Below are positions 27,175 to 34,828 of a stretch of DNA of 64,000 nt, piece by piece. Position numbers and translations under genes: made by a program. The notes beneath the pieces were generated by a model. It was given only the letters and a program-made list of their open reading frames with translations, did no database searches and was not told the DNA's origin. The stretch spans positions 18,653 through 82,652 of the forward strand of contig NZ_JAKCPW010000021.1 in NCBI RefSeq assembly GCF_021440085.1, written 5' to 3'. Position 1 is the first letter of the stretch. Every line of letters starts with the position of its first letter. The DNA is from Dyadobacter sp. CY261. Lineage in GTDB: Bacteria; Bacteroidota; Bacteroidia; Cytophagales; Spirosomataceae.

Positions 27175-28530
27175 GGTCCTTGGTTTTAGTTACGCGGATA
27201 GGTTTGTGGATATCGATAGGTTCCTTTTCCTTTTGAAGGGGACGTTTTTCCATCTGTTCGCGCACATGCTGCATAGCAGCTTCCCGTGCTCCGACGATCA
27301 GCTCAATCGCTGATTTGCGGTCGCTGATTTTTTTGGCATGTTCGAGCAGCGCATCCTTATAGTCGGTATAAATCCTGATACGCTCCCGCCCACGCGATAC
27401 AGACACATATATTTGTTTAGCATCCGTTGCTCCGAAGGTCGCGGAGGGCTGATGTAGAAATACCTCATCTGTCGTTCTGCCCTGTGATGAATGCGAAGTA
27501 ACACAATAGGCATGAGCCAGATGTCCGAAATTCTGATCGAGCCTGTAAGCCGCTTTGCTGACCGGATTGTGCAGGGCAATAGCACCTGATTTCCTGACTG
27601 AACTGACCTGCAATATCTGACCATTATTCAGCCGTTTTTTCTGATTGTCGAACCCGTTGCGGGTGATCCGGATGAGATCACCTTTGGCAAGTGCTATCTT
27701 GCTCTCCCTGTAAATATCATAGGAGTCACTATGTTCCGTAGGGAGTGGGATAATTTCATCATCCCCTTCCTTTCTAATGAAGACGTTGTGGTCTGTACTA
27801 CTGGTGATTGTCCAGATACTACCGCGACCGATCCCGGCGCGGTTCTGGTTGAATTGTACTATATGCCCTTGTTGCAGATTGCGCCAATCCGCTTTTTGCG
27901 CGGTAGTCAGGTTCAAAACGACGAACTGTTTTGCCTCGACCTGTTTTTTGCCAAGATGTCCGGATTCCTGAAGATTTTGCCGAATCGATTTTGTGATCTC
28001 ATGACCCTGCTCATGCGTTGGGGATATAACCAGCGCTGATTTCCCGCTCCGGATAGTTTCCGCATAATCGTCTATCAATTGCGTATTGGGGCCGAGTGGG
28101 TCGATTTCTTTGATCGCTCCGGCATCGTCCAATTTTTGAAAAGCTTGCGCGACATTCCCTCTTGATAAATCTTCAACGATAGATCGATAAGCCTCGCCCT
28201 TTTGTCGATAAATCTTGCTGACCTCGGCGGATTTTATCCCGCCCACGGTGTTCAGGATACGCAACGCGTCGCCTCGGGCAACACTAGCGTGTTGCCTGGT
28301 GTCTCCTCCTAGTATCAACCGGGCATTCTGCCGGTGTGCCAGATCAATCAGTCCAGACATGTCGCGAGTACCGAGCAGCCCCGCTTCGTCAACCCACAGC
28401 ACCTGGTTTTTAAGCCTGTCCTGCATCTTCTTATCGGCCAGCAGCTGTGCCACGGTCTCGACCTTGTCAAAGCCTTCGTCTTTGAGTACGCCGCGCGAGG
28501 CTTGCGAGGTTGGGGCGACGACCGTAACGG
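27158..28530 (-). pseudogene. MOBF relaxase-helicase remnant, 5' part deleted
   Basis: The frame corresponds to the C-terminal half of the intact relaxase-helicase at 36014-38755, beginning at the equivalent of about its residue 459 (VTVVAPTS) and continuing to the conserved end. Present: the VLWVDEAGLLG Walker B region, GGDTRQH, ISPTHEQG, and the C-terminal TSHSSQGRT helicase motif. Missing: the HUH relaxase domain and the Walker A loop. Similarity stops abruptly near 28528-28531, where an ArdC fragment in the opposite direction begins. It is therefore the product of a deletion between two mobile-element genes, and it cannot be an active relaxase. A downstream ATG at 28453 might still start a helicase fragment. 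Confidence 0.85.
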
Positions 28531-28721
28531 AAAGAAGAACTGGTGGCAGAACTGGGGCTTGCTTTCTCGGCGTGACGTTAGATTTTGAACCAATGCCTGA
28601 AGAGCAGCATGCCGCCTATATCCAGTCATGGTTGAAAGTATTAAAAGACGACAAACGGTTTATTTTTTCCGCCGCGTCACATGCTCAAAAAGCGGTTGAG
28701 TTCCTGTTTGCGCCCCAATAG
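28531..28721 (+). pseudogene. ArdC 3' remnant with a frameshift
   Basis: This matches the last 60 codons of the intact ardC gene (11230-12159), from KEELVAELG onward to the end. After GAACTGGTGGCAGAACTG there are four G where five are needed, so the frame shifts by one base; after that it reads CFLGVTLDFEPMPEEQHAAY and on to a normal stop. It starts exactly where the relaxase remnant ends, head to tail, in the opposite orientation. Confidence 0.85.
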
Positions 28722-28877
28722 GCAACTGGTTGAAACATCGATCATCGATATTGCTGCAATCGTAAAGTTCTAATGTCTTTTGTTGCGATGTTTGTGACGA
28801 AGAAGTTTTGTTACAAAATCGGTTTACGTATATTTATGTAACTGATGGTGAGGTAGCTAACAAAAAAATAGGGCTTC

Positions 28878-29339
28878 ATGGATACAATCTACAACTTCCA
28901 GGAAAAGGAATATCGGATTTCTGAATCAGTATGGAGAACCCTTATCGATCCCAAATTCGCAGATGACCCTCTGACGCTGAAGCATAAGGTTATCATTTTG
29001 AAATTGATTGGTCTAGGCTTTCGTATTTTGCGTGACGACGGTAGAATTCTTGGATACGATCTAGAAAAGGATCATTTTTTTGATACCGGACACTATTTTG
29101 GGAAAGAACAGGATTTGGTGACTGAGTTTCCTGCAAAGGTCGTTCTGCAATTTGTATTCGGAGTACTCATTTACGGGCTTGTTGTGTTTCTGGGAAGAAT
29201 GTTATTAAAGAAAGAAGGCCTTCCTACCGAGACGCCTGGAATGATCCATTTGATGGCGTTACCTGATCGGATAGAATACCTGGAGAAGGAAGCGGCCTCC
29301 ATGGACTCTGGTAGAATGGAGCGGATTATTCACAAATAG
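28878..29339 (+). CDS. Hypothetical single-pass membrane protein, 153 aa
   Basis: The first 95 residues are soluble, mixed alpha/beta and rich in charged and aromatic residues (WRTLIDPKFADDPLTLKHK, FRILRDDGRILGYDLEKDHFF). One membrane helix follows (about 97-118, VVLQFVFGVLIYGLVVFLGRM), then a short cytoplasmic-looking tail of about 35 residues. I know no family for it. It lies just after the ArdC/relaxase scar, facing right, with its own short upstream spacer. The next gene, 143 bp downstream on the same strand, could be in the same unit. Likely accessory cargo. Confidence 0.6.
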   Translation: MDTIYNFQEKEYRISESVWRTLIDPKFADDPLTLKHKVIILKLIGLGFRILRDDGRILGYDLEKDHFFDTGHYFGKEQDLVTEFPAKVVLQFVFGVLIYGLVVFLGRMLLKKEGLPTETPGMIHLMALPDRIEYLEKEAASMDSGRMERIIHK

Positions 29340-29482
29340 AATCCTTCCAAAATCGATCGATGCCCCAGGGTTTGCAACAGGTCGTTAGTTTTACAATGTT
29401 AGATTGCGATTAAAGCCCATAAACCAAGGGAAATCCGGTTATTACGGCTGAACTAATTTTCGGCACTTTAAAGTTAAAACCC

Positions 29483-29935
29483 ATGCCAAAGCAGTTCGAT
29501 GACAGTTTTCCAGAACCCTACTCACACATCGGAGACCTTGTTTACTCCGCGAGTTTGCAAATCCAGCAAATGAATGAAACTATTCGCAATTTGCCGGACA
29601 TGGGCGAGGCTTTGGTCTTGAATGAGCGTTTTCGCTATGATATCAAGGCGCGGCATACATTTATGTTGCAAAATGCGAGAAACGCCTATGCGCGAGAGAT
29701 TCTCAACTGCATTAAAGAGGAAATGGCGCCTGAAGATCCGGATCTTGCTCGTTGGGTAAACGACAGCGCGAGCATTCGAATCAATGGTGTTTGGCAAGGA
29801 GAAAAGGCGCAGGAGCCTGCTACAAGGTTTAATAGCATGCTGAGTTCATCCAAAATTAAATCAAGGGAGATTAGTGCGTTTGATAAAAAACCGCACGAGA
29901 AATCAGTCCAGAAAGATAAAAAAGTGAAGGAATAG
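29483..29935 (+). CDS. Hypothetical soluble protein, 150 aa
   Basis: The product is mostly helical. The first two thirds (to about residue 110) carry a pattern of hydrophobic and charged residues typical of a small helical bundle (DLVYSASLQIQQMNETIRNL, ARHTFMLQNARNAYAREILN). The end is a Ser/Lys-rich, apparently disordered basic tail finishing in KDKKVKE. No signal peptide, membrane helix or known motif is visible. It follows the 28878 gene and precedes the XRE/RiPP region by about 200 bp, with no obvious functional link to either. Confidence 0.6.
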   Translation: MPKQFDDSFPEPYSHIGDLVYSASLQIQQMNETIRNLPDMGEALVLNERFRYDIKARHTFMLQNARNAYAREILNCIKEEMAPEDPDLARWVNDSASIRINGVWQGEKAQEPATRFNSMLSSSKIKSREISAFDKKPHEKSVQKDKKVKE

Positions 29936-30129
29936 GCCGTGCCAGAATATTCCAACGGGTGCTTTGTTACTTCTCTATGTGACGGATAAAACGGGTTTCC
30001 CAAGCCTGACGCTATGCGGAACTGAATTCAAAAATGCTTAAAATTTCAGAGAAGATTCCCCTTACTGATGATGTTGTTAGCGCTTTACTACTTCCGCCAG
30101 CGTGTGCCTTCCTTCTGGTTCAGAAGCAG

Positions 30130-30378
30130 CTAGTACTGTGAGATGAAGTCGAAATCCTTTGCCAGGAGTGCTTGGGGATGCATTTCCAAGCCCTTTGCGT
30201 ATTCCAAGAATGTGGTGAAGAAATAATCTTTTTTGCCGTTTTCAATGTTGCTGATATTGCTTTTCGTCAGGTCACATTTTGCCGCGAGCTCATCTTGACT
30301 CAATCCGGCCTGATTCCTCAATTCTTTGAGGTACAGTCCGATTTCCTTCAGCCTTGATAGATCTCGATCTTCTTTCAT
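30130..30378 (-). CDS. XRE-family helix-turn-helix regulator of the RiPP cassette
   Basis: An 82-residue single-domain Cro/C1-type DNA-binding protein. Five helices can be followed: IGLYLKELRNQAGLSQDELAAK (helix 1-2), CDLTKSNISNIENGK (recognition helix with the canonical S.IENG), then FTTFLEYAKGLEMHPQALL. It is transcribed away from the peptide and radical SAM genes. The intervening 170 bp contains a perfect 22-bp palindrome just 40 bp from its start codon, the probable operator. It is likely to repress itself and the RiPP operon, with an unknown inducer. Its length and layout also fit phage-type repressors or antitoxins, but no partner toxin is visible. Confidence 0.88.
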   Translation of the reverse strand: MKEDRDLSRLKEIGLYLKELRNQAGLSQDELAAKCDLTKSNISNIENGKKDYFFTTFLEYAKGLEMHPQALLAKDFDFISQY

Positions 30379-30417
30379 TCCGTTTTTTCGCGAATGAAGA
30401 AGTTTTGAGTAAAAAAT

Positions 30418-30439
30418 ATGTTATAAGATCTTATAACAT
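30418..30439. promoter_or_regulatory. Perfect 22-bp palindromic operator
   Basis: ATGTTATAAGA TCTTATAACAT is an exact inverted repeat. It lies 39 bp from the XRE start codon and about 14 bp upstream of a TATCTTTG promoter element for the peptide gene, so a bound dimer would cover both divergent promoters. The regulator-site link is inferred from position. Confidence 0.75.
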
Positions 30440-30452
30440 CTGGACGTATTCT

Positions 30453-30460
30453 TATCTTTG
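30453..30460 (+). promoter_or_regulatory. Bacteroidota-type -7 promoter element (TATCTTTG)
   Basis: TATCTTTG fits the TAnnTTTG -7 consensus of Bacteroidota. The -33 position would fall inside or next to the operator palindrome. A transcript starting just after it would carry an untranslated leader of about 85 nt with a hairpin. Confidence 0.55.
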
Positions 30461-30467
30461 TAAACAT

Positions 30468-30510
30468 CGCAGTAAGTGCCCCTTTGTGGGGGGGTAGAGC
30501 ACTCACTGCG
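30468..30510 (+). promoter_or_regulatory. Stable 5' leader hairpin of the RiPP operon
   Basis: CGCAGTAAGTGC (30468-30479) and GCACTCACTGCG (30499-30510) pair over 12 positions with one A-C mismatch, and the inner part adds C-runs facing G-runs. The hairpin lies in the leader between the promoter element and the peptide start at 30551. It has no U-run, so it may control mRNA stability or translation rather than terminate. Confidence 0.55.
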
Positions 30511-30550
30511 TAGAACGTAATGGCACTAATGCAATTAAAAACTAACCGAC

Positions 30551-30739
30551 ATGATCAACACAACCTCAACAGATCTGCTTTTCGACGACTTATCTGCGCT
30601 TGGGCAAGCCGTACAAACCGATTTGCAGCTTTTCGCCAAGGTAAACAACGATTGCGACTGCGTATCTTATGGTTCTACCTCAAACCGCGTACAAATTGAT
30701 ACCGAAGAAATCGCCCGGTTTGCTGGTCAGGAGCATTGA
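30551..30739 (+). CDS. Candidate RiPP precursor peptide, 62 aa
   Basis: A short peptide: an acidic, hydrophobic leader-like N-terminal half (MINTTSTDLLFDDLSALGQA), a middle segment with DCDC (about residues 34-37), then a Ser/Gly/Thr-rich part (VSYGSTSNRVQ) and a charged tail ending GQEH. It lies directly downstream of the promoter and hairpin, and 71 bp of its 3' end overlap the start of the radical SAM/SPASM gene in another frame. Small leader-like peptides next to radical SAM/SPASM enzymes are commonly precursors of ribosomally made, modified peptides. The precursor role is therefore inferred; a thioether or other crosslink involving the DCDC cysteines is one possibility. It could also be a regulatory leader peptide for the maturase. 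Confidence 0.6.
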   Translation: MINTTSTDLLFDDLSALGQAVQTDLQLFAKVNNDCDCVSYGSTSNRVQIDTEEIARFAGQEH

Positions 30740-32021
30740 TAGCAATCAGTTCTACGCAGTGAATTGTTTTTACCCCAATTCACTGCGTATCCTTAACTCC
30801 AGGCAATATGATGTCCTGACGGCTGTGGATGGCAAAACGGATGTTTCCAGGCTGGCCGAAAGGTTCGGTCTGGATGGTTTGGCATTACGGGAGTATTTCA
30901 CACAATTATCACGTACCGAAATCGTGCGGTTTGACGACAGGTTCAGACAGCCCGGCAGGCCTGATAGCACAGATGCACTGAACATATGGATACATACGAC
31001 CAACAAATGCAACCTGTCTTGCGGGTACTGCTATATCTCCACGTTGCAGAGCACCGGTGGCATGAGTGAACCCGTCCGTAGCCAACTGCTTCGGAAGCTC
31101 GTTGAAACAGTCGCCGCCAAGGATATCAAAAGTATCAAGCTTCGCTTTGCCGGGGGCGAACCATTGCTGCAATTCAAAAAATGGGCGGAATTTGTTCGTG
31201 AAGCGAAAACCCGGTTGCATGGGCTGGGATGTGAATTGGAAATCTCGTTCCTCACCAATCTCACCGTCCTCAATGACGAGATTGTCTCGTTTGCGCAAGA
31301 ACACAACGTTGGTTTCGGTGTTTCCCTGGATGGTATCGCGCAGTATCAAAACCAGACGCGTTCGTTTCATTCCGGGAATGGAACATTCGCGCGAGTCGAG
31401 CAAAATTTAAAGACGTTGATAGACAATGATATCCGGGTGTCGGTCAATACAGTCGTTGCCAATGAGAATCTGGAAGGATTACCCGAACTAACCCGTTATT
31501 TAATTGACCTGGATATTCCCTTCCGATATTCAATTGTGAAAGGTACTCCGGTTGATCCGGACTTGTTGGAACTGGAACTGTTGGAATCTTATAAGATCGC
31601 CGAGATGGCGATCGACAACGGGTGGCGCTTTTCGCAGAAACACCAGTTCTGTGATCTCAAACCCGCAGAGCTTGGCTTCCAAACCTGTGCGTCCGGGTTT
31701 TCTGGCGGGGCGATTTACGTGGACGGTTCAATGCACTACTGCCATGTTCAGTTCGGTGACGATACCCAGCAATCGTTCTCCATCTTCGATCAGGAGATGG
31801 ACCTGGTTGATATGATCGAGCAGGGCGAACATATCGAGACGAATCGGTCCAGCGATTGCAAAATATGCAAATACCGTTCAGTGTGCACCAGTGGGTGCCC
31901 TGTATACCGTGTCAATGGCAAGGACCCCCAATGCAGTATTTATCATAAATTTATCCCTCGCATTTATGACCTTCTGGCAAAAGAGCGGTTGAAATTACTT
32001 CGAGATTATCAGATCATGTAA
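30669..32021 (+). CDS. Radical SAM/SPASM peptide maturase
   Basis: This is an iron-sulfur enzyme that uses S-adenosylmethionine to modify a peptide. The radical SAM motif is C114-x3-C118-x2-C121 (CNLSCGYCY), followed by the SAM-binding GGEPL at 162-166. The C-terminal SPASM region has a set of cysteines, such as FQTCASGF, MHYCHVQFG and the cluster CKICKYRSVCTSGCPVYR then PQCSIYH, for auxiliary Fe-S clusters. The N-terminal 90 residues (YAVNCFYPNSLRILN...LTAVDGKTDVSRLAERFGL) resemble a PqqD/RRE-like leader-binding domain. It starts at ATG 30669 inside the peptide gene; a TTG nine codons later is the alternative. Its substrate is probably the 62-aa peptide. Confidence 0.88.
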   Translation: MVLPQTAYKLIPKKSPGLLVRSIDSNQFYAVNCFYPNSLRILNSRQYDVLTAVDGKTDVSRLAERFGLDGLALREYFTQLSRTEIVRFDDRFRQPGRPDSTDALNIWIHTTNKCNLSCGYCYISTLQSTGGMSEPVRSQLLRKLVETVAAKDIKSIKLRFAGGEPLLQFKKWAEFVREAKTRLHGLGCELEISFLTNLTVLNDEIVSFAQEHNVGFGVSLDGIAQYQNQTRSFHSGNGTFARVEQNLKTLIDNDIRVSVNTVVANENLEGLPELTRYLIDLDIPFRYSIVKGTPVDPDLLELELLESYKIAEMAIDNGWRFSQKHQFCDLKPAELGFQTCASGFSGGAIYVDGSMHYCHVQFGDDTQQSFSIFDQEMDLVDMIEQGEHIETNRSSDCKICKYRSVCTSGCPVYRVNGKDPQCSIYHKFIPRIYDLLAKERLKLLRDYQIM

Positions 32022-32073
32022 CTACAATCTCCTGCAACCCATTTCTCCTGATAGTCAGGAAAGGAAGGCCAGC

Positions 32074-32541
32074 GTGGCAATCGCTATTTCAGTCTTAGCA
32101 CTTATCGCTACGTTTTATCAATTATACCTACAACGTACCCACAACGAAAAATCTTTAAGGCCTTTGGGCCAGATCAAATTTGTCGATCAGAAAACGCAGC
32201 TCGCTGTACAGATTGAAAATTGTGGTCTGGGGCCGATGATCATTGAAAGCCTTTCATTTTCGAAGGAAGGAAAAGTTTCCTCAAAAATTGATGAATACCT
32301 GGATTTGGATAGCCGGTCATTTTTCTCGGCCAGCATTGATAGCGAGATCAAGAAGGTGTTGACACCCAACGGACAGATGGACGTCTTTGCGAAAAATGTG
32401 ACTTCTTTGACACCGGAAGAGATTGATCTGGTGAGAGGCAAATTGTCAATTATTGACGTAAGGCTGGTGTATCGCGATATCTACAACAATCAGTTTGTCG
32501 CCGAACGTAGTTTGCAATGGTTTTCACGTCACCACTCATAG
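32074..32541 (+). CDS. Membrane-anchored protein of the AbiE module, intact copy
   Basis: The 155-residue product has an N-terminal membrane helix (about 2-18, IAISVLALIATFYQLYL), then a soluble domain starting RPLGQIKFVDQ with an Ig-like or beta-rich pattern (IENCGLGPMIIESLSF, LTPNGQMDVFAKNV, DVRLVYRDIYNNQF). The start is GTG, 6 bp after GGAAGG. It is convergent with the toxin gene at 32546, with 4 bp between stops. The same gene, missing its anchor, lies beside the first toxin copy, so the three-gene arrangement was duplicated as a unit. No family is known to me. It might be a third component of the toxin system or a passenger. Confidence 0.7.
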   Translation: MAIAISVLALIATFYQLYLQRTHNEKSLRPLGQIKFVDQKTQLAVQIENCGLGPMIIESLSFSKEGKVSSKIDEYLDLDSRSFFSASIDSEIKKVLTPNGQMDVFAKNVTSLTPEEIDLVRGKLSIIDVRLVYRDIYNNQFVAERSLQWFSRHHS

Positions 32542-32545
32542 GTGG

Positions 32546-33535
32546 TCATTCAAACTCAATCCACGAGATCGTCGTTAAACGGGACTGAATGAGTTTTAGG
32601 CAATTTAGAATGGATGCTTCATCCGGCAGTGTGCCAAAGACCAGATTTCTGAACTCCCTTGTGTAAGCGTCCCTAATCTGATTCCAGGTATTTTCTAGCT
32701 CGCTGAATATCACGGCATCCATCGGATGTTTTCTGAGCCACTGATTGTTGTTTCGAAAGCCTTTGAAGTCGTCTCTTCCGACCTCTATCAACATTTTCTC
32801 GAAGTCGCCAGATTGAAGGAATTGGGAATATTCTTCCAAGTTCAATAGTTGATGAAGGTCGTAGATATGGCGAACTTTCTTCCGGAGATCTGCTATGGAC
32901 GTATCCGTATGGGAAAAGCGGACAAGGCTCATGATTTTTTCGCACAGAGTTCGTAGCGGTGACAGAACCTGAACCGTAAATGGCAGCAGGTTGTACTGCA
33001 TAGCTATTTGTTCTTGGTTTGCATCCAGCATCATGTCGCCAACAAATGAAATGATTGTTTGCTCTCCATATGGCTCATGATTGCCGAGCCAGGTGCTCTC
33101 AAGAACAATCACATCTCTTATTTGACCATACGTGCCGGCGAACTCTTTTGGAAATGTGTGGGCCGTTTTCCTGTTCATACCTCTTTTGTGTGTAAGTCCG
33201 TCAAGCTCGATTTCGGGCAGGACGCGCTCAATTGAGGCGCTTATATTTTTGAGCTTCGTTTTAAGACGGTTATCCGTCTCACGTTCGTTTCGAAGAACGA
33301 CCAAGTCGATATCTTCGGAAAAGCGTTCGATCATTTTGAAGCATTTGGATAACGCGGTGCCTCCTTTAAAGATGGTCTCCTTTCCAATTTCATTTTGAAA
33401 AATGGTATAGAGCGCGTAGGTTACCCAGTAGTCTTTTTCAACATATATAGCCGGAATGCGCATACGATCCGCCGTCGCTTGTATCGCTTGTCGGAAAAGT
33501 GCTTTGTTTTCGTGTAAGTTCATTTGATATTCCAC
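32546..33535 (-). CDS. AbiEii-like nucleotidyltransferase toxin, copy 2
   Basis: Same length (329 aa) and nearly the same sequence as the toxin at 16116-17105, with differences spread over the protein. The catalytic GGTALSK and FSEDIDLVVL motifs are intact. It overlaps the antitoxin-like gene by 16 bp, as in copy 1. Differences are mostly conservative (KKIERF becomes KMIERF), which suggests both copies stay under selection after duplication. Cross-neutralisation between the copies is possible but cannot be read from sequence. Confidence 0.88.
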   Translation of the reverse strand: MEYQMNLHENKALFRQAIQATADRMRIPAIYVEKDYWVTYALYTIFQNEIGKETIFKGGTALSKCFKMIERFSEDIDLVVLRNERETDNRLKTKLKNISASIERVLPEIELDGLTHKRGMNRKTAHTFPKEFAGTYGQIRDVIVLESTWLGNHEPYGEQTIISFVGDMMLDANQEQIAMQYNLLPFTVQVLSPLRTLCEKIMSLVRFSHTDTSIADLRKKVRHIYDLHQLLNLEEYSQFLQSGDFEKMLIEVGRDDFKGFRNNNQWLRKHPMDAVIFSELENTWNQIRDAYTREFRNLVFGTLPDEASILNCLKLIQSRLTTISWIEFE

Positions 33536-34245
33536 TTGTCCGTGTAATCGAGAACCTTACTAGCTCCCGCCAGTTCATATTGCGTAATGGGATTCAATGT
33601 CGGGCAAAGAGCTTCCGACATGGCATCCATACCCAGTTGATCCAATAGGGCTCCGAGCAGTGCTCTTGTAGATGGCGGATATTTCAAGGCGAGTCGCATC
33701 ATCCGTGACATTTCCTTCTCAGAATTGCTCTTTATAAGAGCTATTAGCCGCCCAAGAGCGGATTCGATGGACGTATCGGGTATCTTTTTAATATACCGTA
33801 TCGTGTCCAGAACCTGCAGCAAGGGGATGTTGTCTTTGGTAATGGTATTTTTTTGTTTGACGAACGAAATGGTGTATCGTTCTCTTTGGAAGGGGGAACG
33901 AATATCATTTCTTCCAATTTGAATAATATTGCTGACCTGTGTTGTGAGGCCAAGTTTGTTATAGATGCTAAGCCCAGTTAGATAGCCAATCGATTTGCCG
34001 TCTTCTTCGAGAAGATCTTTAACGACCTCGCTGACATCGGGTGATAACGTACCAAATGGGGTTTGCTCCGGCTTATAGTATTTGCCTTTTGCCAGTTTTG
34101 CCAGCTTGCCTGCTGAAACCATACGGTTGAGCGCCTTAATGACGGCCTCACGCTGATTGACGTTGTCAATCAGGCTCTCATAGGTAAACACATACCCTTT
34201 AGGAAGTTTATCAACGCCAAGCGCTACATAATCAGAGGTTTTCAT
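33520..34245 (-). CDS. AbiEi-like antitoxin/regulator (DUF6088-like), copy 2
   Basis: Starts at ATG 34245 (MKTSDYVALGV), aligned with the start of copy 1. A longer frame to 34329 reads through the operator and is rejected. The winged-helix part has changed more than the C-terminal part compared with copy 1 (SRLPYG becomes DKLPKG; LVFAGKLAKM becomes MVSAGKLAKL), as expected if the two repressors have drifted toward separate operators. It overlaps the toxin start by 16 bp and is preceded by an inverted repeat 30 bp upstream. Confidence 0.83.
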   Translation of the reverse strand: MKTSDYVALGVDKLPKGYVFTYESLIDNVNQREAVIKALNRMVSAGKLAKLAKGKYYKPEQTPFGTLSPDVSEVVKDLLEEDGKSIGYLTGLSIYNKLGLTTQVSNIIQIGRNDIRSPFQRERYTISFVKQKNTITKDNIPLLQVLDTIRYIKKIPDTSIESALGRLIALIKSNSEKEMSRMMRLALKYPPSTRALLGALLDQLGMDAMSEALCPTLNPITQYELAGASKVLDYTDKWNIK

Positions 34246-34274
34246 AGTGCAAGTATAGCACACATCGTTATCAA

Positions 34275-34304
34275 TGTCCAGTATTTTTTGCAAAAAACTG
34301 GACA
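34275..34304. promoter_or_regulatory. Inverted-repeat operator of AbiE module 2
   Basis: TGTCCAG (34275-34281) and CTGGACA (34298-34304) enclose an AT-rich centre one base shorter than in copy 1. The 30-bp distance to the antitoxin ATG is the same as at 17845-17875. Confidence 0.7.
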
Positions 34305-34642
34305 ATTTTATATAAAAAGAAGGTGTCAAAGAAAGATGGCTCGTTCAGGTGTGAACATCTTACAAGTGTTAAAATCTACGCTCTTTCCGTTGACAGTTAA
34401 ATCCCGGTTAGGGAAACTCCTTCGCTCCGTCTAATGATCGTTAACGTCAAGCAGATTTTTTAAAGATCGCGGCTGACAGTTAACCTAGCCAATGACTCTG
34501 TATGGTCGATAAGCACTGCTATAAAATGCCCATCCTAGGCGGCAGGCAATGTGTTGTACTTCAGCTCTTTTTACGTTTGGAGGTTGCAGGAGTGGGATGA
34601 ATTTTCTATTTAATTCCGGAAGGTTTAATGCAGTCATTGAAA
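34305..34642. other. Intergenic region, no gene seen
   Basis: About 340 bp between the toxin module and the conserved leader. It marks the border between duplicated cargo and the mobilization region. No repeats or RNA genes were recognised. Confidence 0.45.
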
Positions 34643-34828
34643 TGAACCTTTGTTTGTCTGTCAATATATGCTGTCAGCCTAGCCCAAAATCCGTGACGGC
34701 GCTTATCCCTGATTTTGTTCGCTTTTGCAAAAAAATCATCTAACGACTCCCCTTCGCTTCGGGGAGCTTTCACGTCTTCTTTGCGCTGTTTTGCTGCCAT
34801 CATCGACCAACAAACAAAGGAGATTACG
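34643..34828 (+). repeat. Conserved untranslated leader, copy B
   Basis: Shares the blocks GTCTGTCAATATATGCTGTCAGC, GCTTATCCCTGATTTT, CGCTTCGGGGAGCT and TTTTGCTGCCATCATC with copy A (25935-26110), and ends at the AAAGGAG ribosome site of the 34829 gene. The segment CCTAGCCCAAAAT recalls nick-region sequences of some MOBF plasmids, so a transfer-origin function should be considered. Confidence 0.6.

Noticed and set aside
28215..28721. A 168-codon rightward frame ending in ArdC-like sequence
   Set aside because: The first 110 codons are antisense to the relaxase remnant; only the end is the real ArdC fragment. It is a chance fusion across the scar, not a gene.
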